Assembly (NCBI GenBank): GCA_964016885.1
Contig: OZ024741.1
Location: 32,828,177-32,892,176 of the forward strand
Direction: 5' to 3'
Length of the DNA: 64,000 nucleotides
From: Eledone cirrhosa
Taxonomy: Eukaryota > Mollusca > Cephalopoda > Octopoda > Eledonidae
The notes beneath the pieces were generated by a model. The model had not been told where the DNA came from. It did not search any database and saw only the letters and a list, made by a program, of their open reading frames with translations. A program made the translations under genes and the position numbers. Shown piece after piece: positions 28,168-41,606 of the stretch (position 1 is the first letter of the stretch; every line of letters begins with the position of its first letter).

Positions 28168-31114
28168 ATGTGTCTTACAGTATATATGTGTCTTATAGTA
28201 TATATATGTGTCTTACAGTATCTATGTGTCTTACAGTATATATGTGTCTTACAGTATATATATGTGTCTTACAGTATATATGTGTCTTACAGTATATATG
28301 TGTCTTACAGTATATATATGTGTCTTACAGTATATATGTGTCTTACAGTATATATGTGTCTTACAGTATCTATGTGTCTTACAGTATCTATGTGTCTTAC
28401 AGTATATATATGTGTTTACAGTATCTATGTGTCTTACAGTATATATGTGTCTTACAGTATATATGTGTCTTACAGTATATATATGTGTCTTACAGTATAT
28501 ATGTGTCTTACAGTATATATATGTGTCTTACAGTATAGATGTGTCTTACAGTATATATGTGTCTTACAGTATATATATGTGTCTTACAGTATCTATGTGT
28601 CTTACAGTATATATGTGTCTTACAGTATATATATGTGTCTTACAGTATATATGTGTCTTACAGTATATATGTGTCTTACAGTATATATATGTGTCTTACA
28701 GTATCTATGTGTCTTACAGTATGTATGTGTCTTACAGTATATATGTGTCTTACAGTATATATGTGTCTTACGGTATATATGTGTCTTACAGTATATCTAT
28801 GTGTCTTACACTATATATGTGTCTTACAGTATATATATGTGTCTTACAGTATATATGTGTCTTACAGTATATATGTGTCTTTCAGTATATATATGTGTCT
28901 TACAGTATATATGTGTGTCTTACAGTATATATGTGTCTTACAGTATATCTATGTGTCTTACAGTATATATGTGTCTTACAGTATATATATGTGTCTTACA
29001 ATATATATGTGTCTTACAGTATATATGTGTCTTACAGTATATCTATGTGTCTTACAGTATATATGTGTCTTACAGTATATATATGTGTCTTACAGTATAT
29101 ATGTGTCTTACAGTATATATGTGTCTTACAGTATATATGTGTCTTACAGTATATATATGTGTCTTACAGTATCTATGTGTCTTACAGTATGTATGTGTCT
29201 TACAGTATATATGTGTCTTGCAGTATATATGTGTCTTACGGTATATATGTGTCTTACAGTATATCTATGTGTCTTACAGTATATATGTGTCTTACAGTAT
29301 ATATGTGTCTTACAGTATATATATGTGTCTTACAGTATATATGTGTCTTACAGTATATATGTCTTACAGTATCTATGTGTCTTACAGTATATATGTGTCT
29401 TACAGTATATATGTGTCTTACAGTATATATATGTGTCTTACAGTATATATGTGTCTTACAGTATATATATGTGTCTTACAGTATATATGTGTCTTACAGT
29501 ATATATGTGTCTTACAATATATATGTGTCTTACAGTATATATGTGTCTTACAGTATATATGTGTCTTACAGTATATATATATGTGTCTTACAGTATATAT
29601 GTGTCTTACAGTATATATATGTGTCTTACAGTATATATGTGTCTTACAGTATATATGTGTCTTACAATATATATGTGTCTTACAGTATATATGTGTCTTA
29701 CAGTATATATGTGTCTTACAATATATATGTGTCTTACAGTATATATGTGTCTTACAGTATATATGTGTCTTACAGTATATATGTGTCTTACAATATATAT
29801 GTTTCTTACAGTATATATGTGTCTTACAGTATATATGTGTCTTACAGTATATATGTGTCTTACAGTATATATGTGTCTTACAGTATATATATGTGTCTTA
29901 CAGTATATATGTGTCTTACAGTATATATGTGTGTCTTACAGTATATATGTTTCTTACAGTATATATATGTGTCTTACAGTATCTATGTGTCTTACAGTAT
30001 CTATGTGTCTTACAGTATATATATGTGTCTTACAGTATCTATGTGTCTTACAGTATATATGTGTCTTACAGTATATATGTGTCTTACAGTATATATGTGT
30101 CTTACAGTATATATGTGTCTTACAGTATATATATGTGTCTTACAGTATAGATGTGTCATACAGTATATATATGTGTCTTACAGTATAGATGTGTCTTACA
30201 GTATATATGTGTCTTACAATATATATATGTGTCTTACAGTATCTATGTGTCTTACAGTATATATGTGTCTTACAGTATATATATGTGTCTTACAGTATAT
30301 ATGTGTCTTACAGTATATATGTGTCTTACAGTATATATATGTCTCTTACAGTATCTATGTGTCTTACAGTATGTATGTGTCTTACAGTATATATGTGTCT
30401 TACAGTATATATGTGTCTTACGGTATATATGTGTCTTACAGTATATCTATGTGTCTTACAGTATATATGTGTCTTACAGTATATATATGTGTCTTACAGT
30501 ATATATGTGTCTTACAGTATATATGTGTGTTACAGTATATATATGTGTCTTACAGTATATATGTGTCTTACAGTATATCTATGTGTCTTACAGTATATAT
30601 GTGTCTTACAGTATATATATGTGTCTTACAGTATATATGTGTCTTACAGTATATATATGTGTCTTACAGTATATATGTGTCTTACAGTATATATGTGTCT
30701 TACAGTATATATGTGTCTTACAGTATACATGTGTCTTACAGTATATATCTGTCTTACAGTATATATGTGTCTTACAGTATATATGTGTCTTACAGTATAT
30801 ATGTGTCTTACAATATATATGTGTCTTACAGTATATATGTGTCTTACAGTATATATGTGTCTTACAGTATATATGTGTCTTACAGTATATATGTGTCTTA
30901 CAGTATATATGTGTCTTACAGTATATATATGTGTCTTACAGTATCTATGTGTCTTACAGTATCTATGTGTCTTACAGTATATATATGTGTCTTACAGTAT
31001 CTATGTGTCTTACAGTATATATGTGTCTTACAGTATATATGTGTCTTACAGTATATATATGTGTCTTACAGTATATATGTGTCTTACAGTATATATATGT
31101 GTCTTACAGTATAG
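28168..31114 (+). repeat. A-type HOR copy with internal deletion (2947 bp)
   Basis: Starts with the same GTCTTATAG landmark and first 371 bp as the full copies, but the 984 and 1182 blocks together are 516 bp shorter. The variant order jumps near 29.15 kb from the first part of the 984 block to the GTATGTATG / CTTGCAG part of the 1182 block. The 926 block is complete. A TAG landmark at 30150 followed by GTGTCATAC replaces the usual single landmark, 38 bp before the one at 30188. Confidence 0.82.
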
Positions 31115-33428
31115 ATGTGTCTTACAGTATATATGTGTCTTATAGTATATATATGTGTCTTACAGTATATATCTGTCTTACAGTATATATGTGTCTTACA
31201 GTATATATGTGTCTTACAGTATATATGTGTCTTACAATATATATGTGTCTTACAGTATATATGTGTCTTACAGTATATATGTGTCTTACAGTATATATGT
31301 GTCTTACAGTATATATGTGTCTTACAGTATATATATGTGTCTTACAGTATCTATGTGTCTTACAGTATCTACGTGTCTTACAGTATATATATGTGTCTTA
31401 CAGTATCTATGTGTCTTACAGTATATATGTGTCTTACCGTATATATGTGTCTTACAGTATATATATGTGTCTTACAGTATATATGTGTCTTACAGTATAT
31501 ATATGTGTCTTACAGTATATATGTGTCTTACAGTATATATATGTGTCTTACAGTATCTATGTGTCTTACAGTATATATGTGTCTTACAGTATATATATGT
31601 GTCTTACAGTATATATGTGTCTTACAGTATATATGTGTCTTACAGTATATATATGTGTCTTACAGTATCTATGTGTCTTACAGTATGTATGTGTCTTACA
31701 GTATATATGTGTCTTGCAGTATATATGTGTCTTACGGTATATATGTGTCTTACAGTATATCTATGTGTCTTACAGTATATATGTGTCTTACAGTATATAT
31801 GTGTCTTACAGTATATATATGTGTCTTACAGTATATATGTGTCTTACAGTATATATGTCTTACAGTATCTATGTGTCTTACAGTATATATGTGTCTTACA
31901 GTATATATATATGTGTCTTACAGTATATATGTGTCTTACAGTATATATATGTGTCTTACAGTATATATGTGTCTTACAGTATATATGTGTCTTACAATAT
32001 ATATGTGTCTTACAGTATATATGTGTCTTACAGTATATATGTGTCTTACAATATATATGTGTCTTACAGTATATATGTGTCTTACAGTATATATGTGTCT
32101 TACAGTATATATGTGTCTTACAATATATATGTTTCTTACAGTATATATGTGTCTTACAGTATATATGTGTCTTACAGTATATATGTGTCTTACAGTATAT
32201 ATGTGTCTTACAGTATATATATGTGTCTTACAGTATATATGTGTCTTACAGTATATATGTGTGTCTTACAGTATATATGTTTCTTACAGTATATATATAT
32301 GTGTCTTACAGTATCTATGTGTCTTACAGTATCTATGTGTCTTACAGTATATATATGTGTCTTACAGTATCTATGTGTCTTACAGTATCTATGTGTCTTA
32401 CAGTATATATGTGTCTTACAGTATATATGTGTCTTACAGTATATATGTGTCTTACAGTATATATATGTGTCTTACAGTAAATATGTGTCTTACAGTATAT
32501 ATATGTGTCTTACAGTATAGATGTGTCTTACAGTATATATGTGTCTTACAATATATATATGTGTCTTACAGTATCTATGTGTCTTACAGTATATATGTGT
32601 CTTACAGTATATATATGTGTCTTACAGTATATGTGTGTCTTACAGTATATATGTGTCTTACAGTATATATATGTCTCTTACAGTATCTATGTGTCTTACA
32701 GTATGTATGTGTCTTACAGTATATATGTGTCTTACAGTATATATGTGTCTTACGGTATATATGTGTCTTACAGTATATCTATGTGTCTTACAGTATATAT
32801 GTGTCTTACAGTATATATATGTGTCTTACAGTATATATGTGTCTTACAGTATATATGTGTGTTACAGTATATATATGTGTCTTACAGTATATATGTGTCT
32901 TACAGTATATCTATGTGTCTTACAGTATATATATGTGTCTTACAGTATATATGTGTCTTACAGTATATATATGTGTCTTACAGTATATATGTGTCTTACA
33001 GGATATATGTGTCTTACAGTATATATGTGTCTTACAGTATACATGTGTCTTACAGTATATATCTGTCTTACAGTATATATGTGTCTTACAGTATATATGT
33101 GTCTTACAGTATATATGTGTCTTACAATATATATGTGTCTTACAGTATATATGTGTCTTACAGTATATATGTGTCTTACAGTATATATGTGTCTTACAGT
33201 ATATATGTGTCTTACAGTATATATGTGTCTTACAGTATATATATGTGTCTTACAGTATCTATGTGTCTTACAGTATCTATGTGTCTTACAGTATATATAT
33301 GTGTCTTACAGTATCTATGTGTCTTACAGTATATATGTGTCTTACAGTATATATGTGTCTTACAGTATATATATGTGTCTTACAGTATATATGTGTCTTA
33401 CAGTATATATATGTGTCTTACAGTATAG
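31115..33428 (+). repeat. A-type HOR copy with large deletion (2314 bp)
   Basis: Begins like other copies with GTCTTATAG, but by about 31.16 kb the order jumps to the ATATCTGTC-containing part of the next block, removing about 1.15 kb. The next landmark is at 32520 and the final block is 908 bp rather than 926, one 18-bp monomer less. A GGATATATG variant near 33001 and GTAAATATG near 32479 are private. Confidence 0.8.
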
Positions 33429-36400
33429 ATGTGTCTTACAGTATATATGTGTCTTATAGTATATATATGTGTCTTACAGTATCTATGTGTCTTACAGTAT
33501 ATATGTGTCTTACAGTATATATATGTGTCTTACAGTATATATGTGTCTTACAGTATATATGTGTCTTACAGTATATATATGTGTCTTACAGTATATATGT
33601 GTCTTACAGTATATATGTGTCTTACAGTATCTATGTGTCTTACAGTATCTATGTGTCTTACAGTATATATAGGTGTTTACAGTATCTATGTGTCTTACAG
33701 TATATATGTGTCTTACAGTATATATGTGTCTTACAGTATATATATGTGTCTTACAGTATATATGTGTCTTACAGTATATATATGTGTCTTACAGTATAGA
33801 TGTGTCTTACAGTATATATGTGTCTTACAGTATATATATGTGTCTTACAGTATCTATGTGTCTTACAGTATATATGTGTCTTACAGTATATATATGTGTC
33901 TTACAGTATATATGTGTCTTACAGTATATATGTGTCTTACAGTATATATATGTGTCTTACAGTATCTATGTGTCTTACAGTATGTATGTGTCTTACAGTA
34001 TATATGTGTCTTACAGTATATATGTGTCTTACGGTATATATGTGTCTTACAGTATATCTATGTGTCTTACACTATATATGTGTCTTACAGTATATATATG
34101 TGTCTTACAGTATATATGTGTCTTACAGTATATATGTGTCTTACAGTATATATATGTGTCTTACAGTATATATGTGTGTCTTACAGTATATATGTGTCTT
34201 ACAGTATATCTATGTGTCTTACAGTATATATGTGTCTTACAGTATATATATGTGTCTTACAATATATATGTGTCTTACAGTATATATGTGTCTTACAGTA
34301 TATCTATGTGTCTTACAGTATATATGTGTCTTACAGTATATATATGTGTCTTACAGTATATATGTGTCTTACAGTATATATGTGTCTTACAGTATATATG
34401 TGTCTTACAGTATATATGTGTCTTACAGTATATATCTGTCTTACAGTATATATGTGTCTTACAGTATATATGTGTCTTACAGTATATATGTGTCTTACAA
34501 TATATATGTGTCTTACAGTATATATGTGTCTTACAGTATATATGTGTCTTACAGTATATATGTGTCTTACAGTATATATGTGTCTTACAGTATATATATG
34601 TGTCTTACAGTATCTATGTGTCTTACAGTATCTACGTGTCTTACAGTATGTATATGTGTCTTACAGTATCTATGTGTCTTACAGTATATATGTGTCTTAC
34701 CGTATATATGTGTCTTACAGTATATATATGTGTCTTACAGTATATATGTGTCTTACAGTATATATATGTGTCTTACAGTATAGATGTGCCTTACAGTATA
34801 TATGTGTCTTACAGTATATATATGTGTCTTACAGTATCTATGTGTCTTACAGTATATATGTGTCTTACAGTATATATATGTGTCTTACAGTATATATGTG
34901 TCTTACAGTATATATGTGTCTTACAGTATATATATGTGTCTTACAGTATCTATGTGTCTTACAGTATGTATGTGTCTTACAGTATATATGTGTCTTGCAG
35001 TATATATGTGTCTTACGGTATATATGTGTCTTACAGTATATCTATGTGTCTTACAGTATATATGTGTCTTACAGTATATATGTGTCTTACAGTATATATA
35101 TGTGTCTTACAGTATATATGTGTCTTACAGTATATATGTCTTACAGTATCTATGTGTCTTACAGTATATATGTGTCTTACAGTATATATGTGTCTTACAG
35201 TATATATATGTGTCTTACAGTATATATGTGTCTTACAGTATATATATGTGTCTTACAGTATATATGTGTCTTACAGTATATATGTGTCTTACAATATATA
35301 TGTGTCTTACAGTATATATGTGTCTTACAGTATATATGTGTCTTACAGTATATATATATGTGTCTTACAGTATATATGTGTCTTACAGTATATATATGTG
35401 TCTTACAGTATATATGTGTCTTACAGTATATATGTGTCTTACAATATATATGTGTCTTACAGTATATATGTGTCTTACAGTATATATGTGTCTTACAATA
35501 TATATGTGTCTTACAGTATATATGTGTCTTACAGTATATATGTGTCTTACAGTATATATGTGTCTTACAATATATATGTTTCTTACAGTATATATGTGTC
35601 TTACAGTATATATGTGTCTTACAGTATATATGTGTCTTACAGTATATATGTGTCTTACAGTATATATATGTGTCTTACAGTATATATGTGTCTTACAGTA
35701 TATATGTGTGTCTTACAGTATATATGTTTCTTACAGTATATATATGTGTCTTACAGTATCTATGTGTCTTACAGTATCTATGTGTCTTACAGTATATATA
35801 TGTGTCTTACAGTATCTATGTGTCTTACAGTATATATGTGTCTTACAGTATATATGTGTCTTACAGTATATATGTGTCTTACAGTATATATGTGTCTTAC
35901 AGTATATATATGTGTCTTACAGTATATATGTGTCATACAGTATATATATGTGTCTTACAGTATAGATGTGTCTTACAGTATATATGTGTCTTACAATATA
36001 TATATGTGTCTTACAGTATCTATGTGTCTTACAGTATATATGTGTCTTACAGTATATATATGTGTCTTACAGTATATATGTGTCTTACAGTATATATGTG
36101 TCTTACAGTATATATATGTCTCTTACAGTATCTATGTGTCTTACAGTATGTATGTGTCTTACAGTATATATGTGTCTTACAGTATATATGTGTCTTACGG
36201 TATATATGTGTCTTACAGTATATCTATGTGTCTTACAGTATATATGTGTCTTACAGTATATATATGTGTCTTACAGTATATATGTGTCTTACAGTATATA
36301 TGTGTGTTACAGTATATATATGTGTCTTACAGTATATATGTGTCTTACAGTATATCTATGTGTCTTACAGTATATATGTGTCTTACAGTATATATATGTG

Positions 36401-36891
36401 TCTTACAGTATATATGTGTCTTACAGTATATATATGTGTCTTACAGTATATATGTGTCTTACAGTATATATGTGTCTTACAGTATATATGTGTCTTACAG
36501 TATACATGTGTCTTACAGTATATATCTGTCTTACAGTATATATGTGTCTTACAGTATATATGTGTCTTACAGTATATATGTGTCTTACAATATATATGTG
36601 TCTTACAGTATATATGTGTCTTACAGTATATATGTGTCTTACAGTATATATGTGTCTTACAGTATATATGTGTCTTACAGTATATATGTGTCTTACAGTA
36701 TATATATGTGTCTTACAGTATCTATGTGTCTTACAGTATCTATGTGTCTTACAGTATATATATGTGTCTTACAGTATCTATGTGTCTTACAGTATATATG
36801 TGTCTTACAGTATATATGTGTCTTACAGTATATATATGTGTCTTACAGTATATATGTGTCTTACAGTATATATATGTGTCTTACAGTATAG
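33429..36891 (+). repeat. A-type HOR copy, full length (3463 bp)
   Basis: Spacings 371, 984, 1182 and 926, the same as 24705-28167. It differs by a few substitutions and a local change near 33671, where AGGTGTTTAC replaces the usual ATGTGTTTAC. Confidence 0.88.
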
Positions 36892-39800
36892 ATGTGTCTT
36901 ACAGTATATATGTGTCTTATAGTATATATATGTGTCTTACAGTATCTATGTGTCTTACAGTATATATGTGTCTTACAGTATATATATGTGTCTTACAGTA
37001 TATATGTGTCTTACAGTATATATGTGTCTTACAGTATATATATGTGTCTTACAGTATATATGTGTCTTACAGTATATATGTGTCTTACAGTATCTATGTG
37101 TCTTACAGTATCTATGTGTCTTACAGTATATATATGTGTTTACAGTATCTATGTGTCTTACAGTATATATGTGTCTTACAGTATATATGTGTCTTACAGT
37201 ATATATATGTGTCTTACAGTATATATGTGTCTTACAGTATATATATGTGTCTTACAGTATAGATGTGTCTTACAGTATATATGTGTCTTACAGTATATAT
37301 ATGTGTCTTACAGTATCTATGTGTCTTACAGTATATATGTGTCTTACAGTATATATATGTGTCTTACAGTATATATGTGTCTTACAGTATATATGTGTCT
37401 TACAGTATATATATGTGTCTTACAGTATCTATGTGTCTTACAGTATGCATGTGTCTTACAGTATATATGTGTCTTACAGTATATATGTGTCTTACGGTAT
37501 ATATGTGTCTTACAGTATATCTATGTGTCTTACACTATATATGTGTCTTACAGTATATATATGTGTCTTACAGTATATATGTGTCTTACAGTATATATGT
37601 ATCTTACAGTATATATATGTGTCTTACAGTATATATGTGTCTTACAGTATATATGTGTCTTACAGTATATCTGTGTCTTACAGTATATATGTGTCTTACA
37701 GTATATATATGTGTCTTACAATATATATGTGTCTTACAGTATATATGTGTCTTACAGTATATCTATGTGTCTTACAGTATATATGTGTCTTACAGTATAT
37801 ATATGTGTCTTACAGTATATATGTGTCTTACAGTATATATGTGTCTTACAGTATATATGTGTCTTACAGTATATATGTGTCTTACAGTATATATCTGTCT
37901 TACAGTATATATGTGTCTTACAGTATATATGTGTCTTACAGTATATATGTGTCTTACAATATATATGTGTCTTACAGTATATATGTGTCTTACAGTATAT
38001 ATGTGGGTTACAGTATATATGTGTCTTACAGTATATATGTGTCTTACAGTATATATATGTGTCTTACAGTATCTATGTGTCTTACAGTATCTACGTGTCT
38101 TACAGTATATATATGTGTCTTACAGTATCTATGTGTCTTACAGTATATATGTGTCTTACCGTATATATGTGTCTTACAGTATATATATGTGTCTTACAGT
38201 ATATATGTGTCTTACAGTATATATATGTGTCTTACAGTATAGATGTGCCTTACAGTATATATGTGTCTTACAGTATATATATGTGTCTTACAGTATCTAT
38301 GTGTCTTACAGTATATATGTGTCTTACAGTATATATATGTGTCTTACAGTATATATGTGTCTTACAGTATATATGTGTATTACAGTATATATATGTGTCT
38401 TACAGTATCTATGTGTCTTACAGTATGTATGTGTCTTACAGTATATATGTGTCTTGCAGTATATATGTGTCTTACGGTATATATGTGTCTTACAGTATAT
38501 CTATGTGTCTTACAGTATATATGTGTCTTACAGTATATATGTGTCTTACAGTATATATATGTGTCTTACAGTATATATGTGTCTTACAGTATATATGTCT
38601 TACAGTATCTATGTGTCTTACAGTATATATGTGTCTTACAGTATATATGTGTCTTACAGTATATATATGTGTCTTACAGTATATATGTGTCTTACAGTAT
38701 ATATATGTGTCTTACAGTATATATGTGTCTTACAGTATATATGTGTCTTACAATATATATGTGTCTTACAGTATATATGTGTCTTACAGTTTATATGTGT
38801 CTTACAGTATATATATATGTGTCTTACAGTATATATGTGTCTTACAGTATATATATGTGTCTTACAGTATATATGTGTCTTACAGTATATATGTGTCTTA
38901 CAATATATATGTGTCTTACAGTATATATGTGTCTTACAGTATATATGTGTCTTACAATATATATGTGTCTTACAGTATATATGTGTCTTACAGTATATAT
39001 GTGTCTTACAGTATATATGTGTCTTACAATATATATGTTTCTTACAGTATATATGTGTCTTACAGTATATATGTGTCTTACAGTATATATGTGTCTTACA
39101 GTATATATGTGTCTTACAGTATATATATGTGTCTTACAGTATATATGTGTCTTACAGTATATAAGTGTGTCTTACAGTATATATGTTTCTTACAGTATAT
39201 ATATGTGTATTACAGTATCTATGTGTCTTACAGTATCTATGTGTCTTACAGTATATATATGTGTCTTACAGTATCTATGTGTCTTACAGTATATATGTGT
39301 CTTACAGTATATATGTGTCTTACAGTATATATGTGTCTTACAGTATATATGTGTCTTACAGTATATATATGTGTCTTACAGTATATATGTGTCATACAGT
39401 ATATATATGTGTCTTACAGTATAGATGTGTCTTACAGTATATATGTGTCTTACAATATATATATGTGTCTTACAGTATCTATGTGTCTTACAGTATATAT
39501 GTGTCTTACAGTATATATATGTGTCTTACAGTATATATGTGTCTTACAGTATATATGTGTCTTACAGTATATATATGTCTCTTACAGTATCTATGTGTCT
39601 TACAGTATGTATGTGTCTTACAGTATATATGTGTCTTACAGTATATATGTGTCTTACGGTATATATGTGTCTTACAGTATATCTATGTGTCTTACAGTAT
39701 ATATGTGTCTTACAGTATATATATGTGTCTTACAGTATATATGTGTCTTACAGTATATATGTGTGTTACAGTATATATATGTGTCTTACAGTATATATGT

Positions 39801-41606
39801 GTCTTACAGTATATCTATGTGTCTTACAGTATATATGTGTCTTACAGTATATATATGTGTCTTACAGTATATATGTGTCTTACAGTATATATATGTGTCT
39901 TACAGTATATATGTGTCTTACAGTATATATGTGTCTTACAGTATATATGTGTCTTACAGTATACATGTGTCTTACAGTATATATCTGTCTTACAGTATAT
40001 ATGTGTCTTACAGTATATATGTGTCTTACAGTATATATGTGTCTTACAATATATATGTGTCTTACAGTATATATGTGTCTTACAGTATATATATGTGTCT
40101 TACAGTATATATGTGTCTTACAGTATATATGTGTCTTACAGTATATATGTGTCTTACAGTATACATGTGTCTTACAGTATATATGTGTCTTACAGTATAT
40201 ATGTGTCTTACAATATATATGTGTCTTACAGTATATATGTGTCTTACAGTATATATGTGTCTTACAGTATATATGTGTCTTACAATATATATGTTTCTTA
40301 CAGTATATATGTGTCTTACAGTATATATGTGTCTTACAGTATATATGTGTCTTACAGTATATATGTGTCTTACAGTATATATATGTGTCTTACAGTATAT
40401 ATGTGTCTTACAGTATATATGTGTGTCTTACAGTATATATGTTTCTTACAGTATATATATGTGTCTTACAGTATCTATGTGTCTTACAGTATCTATGTGT
40501 CTTACAGTATATATATGTGTCTTACAGTATCTATGTGTCTTACAGTATATATGTGTCTTACAGTATATATGTGTCTTACAGTATATATGTGTCTTACAGT
40601 ATATATGTGTCTTACAGTATATATATGTGTCTTACAGTATATATGTGTCATACAGTATATATATGTGTCTTACAGTATAGATGTGTCTTACAGTATATAT
40701 GTGTCTTACAATATATATATGTGTCTTACAGTATCTATGTGTCTTACAGTATATATGTGTCTTACAGTATATATATGTGTCTTACAGTATATATGTGTCT
40801 TACAGTATATATGTGTCTTACAGTATATATATGTCTCTTACAGTATCTATGTGTCTTACAGTATGTATGTGTCTTACAGTATATATGTGTCTTACAGTAT
40901 ATATGTGTCTTACGGTATATATGTGTATTACAGTATATCTATGTGTCTTACAGTATATATGTGTCTTACAGTATATATATGTGTCTTACAGTATATATGT
41001 GTCTTACAGTATATATGTGTGTTACAGTATATATATGTGTCTTACAGTATATATGTGTCTTACAGTATATCTATGTGTCTTACAGTATATATGTGTCTTA
41101 CAGTATATATATGTGTCTTACAGTATATATGTGTCTTACAGTATATATATGTGTCTTACAGTATATATGTGTCTTACAGTATATATGTGTCTTACAGTAT
41201 ATATGTGTCTTACAGTATACATGTGTCTTACAGTATATATCTGTCTTACAGTATATATGTGTCTTACAGTATATATGTGTCTTACAGTATATATGTGTCT
41301 TACAATATATATGTGTCTTACAGTATATATGTGTCTTACAGTATATATGTGTCTTACAGTATATATGTGTCTTACAGTATATATGTGTCTTACAGTATAT
41401 ATGTGTCTTACAGTATATATATGTGTCTTACAGTATCTATGTGTCTTACAGTATCTATGTGTCTTACAGTATATATATGTGTCTTACAGTATCTATGTGT
41501 CTTACAGTATATATGTGTCTTACAGTATATATGTGTCTTACAGTATATATATGTGTCTTACAGTATATATGTGTCTTACAGTATATATATGTGTCTTACA
41601 GTATAG
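36892..41606 (+). repeat. A-type HOR copy with 1256-bp partial duplication (4715 bp)
   Basis: Spacings 371, 980, 1182, 1256 and 926. The extra 1256 bp duplicates the end of the 1182 region and the beginning of the 926 region; variant order falls back near 40.08 kb. The first 3.2 kb repeats almost exactly 4715 bp downstream. The 436-codon translations at 36932 and 41647 differ at one residue, caused by GTATCTTAC near 37610. Diagnostic variants are GGGTTAC (38005), CAGTTTATATG (38789), TATAAGTGTG (39162), and GTGTATTAC (38377 and 39207). Confidence 0.85.

Larger units (their letters stand above)
14227..28475 (+). repeat. Right arm of giant inverted repeat
   Basis: Mirror partner of 1-14223. 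The outer limit is where the image of base 1 falls after about 26 bp of accumulated length difference; it is set by the window edge, not by a visible end of symmetry. The best evidence for true mirror homology is in 14.2-21.7 kb, the B-type region, where variant order is distinctive. Beyond about 25 kb the periodic higher-order repeat would look mirrored whichever copies were paired, so the outer 3.4 kb is weaker support. Array polarity from here to 64000 is uniformly TGTCTTACAGTATATATG. Confidence 0.88.

Noticed and set aside
1..28475. Terminal inverted repeats of a transposon or a viral genome hairpin
   Set aside because: No coding sequence, target-site duplication or non-repeat interior exists. 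The inverted arms are themselves satellite and meet with a 3-bp spacer.
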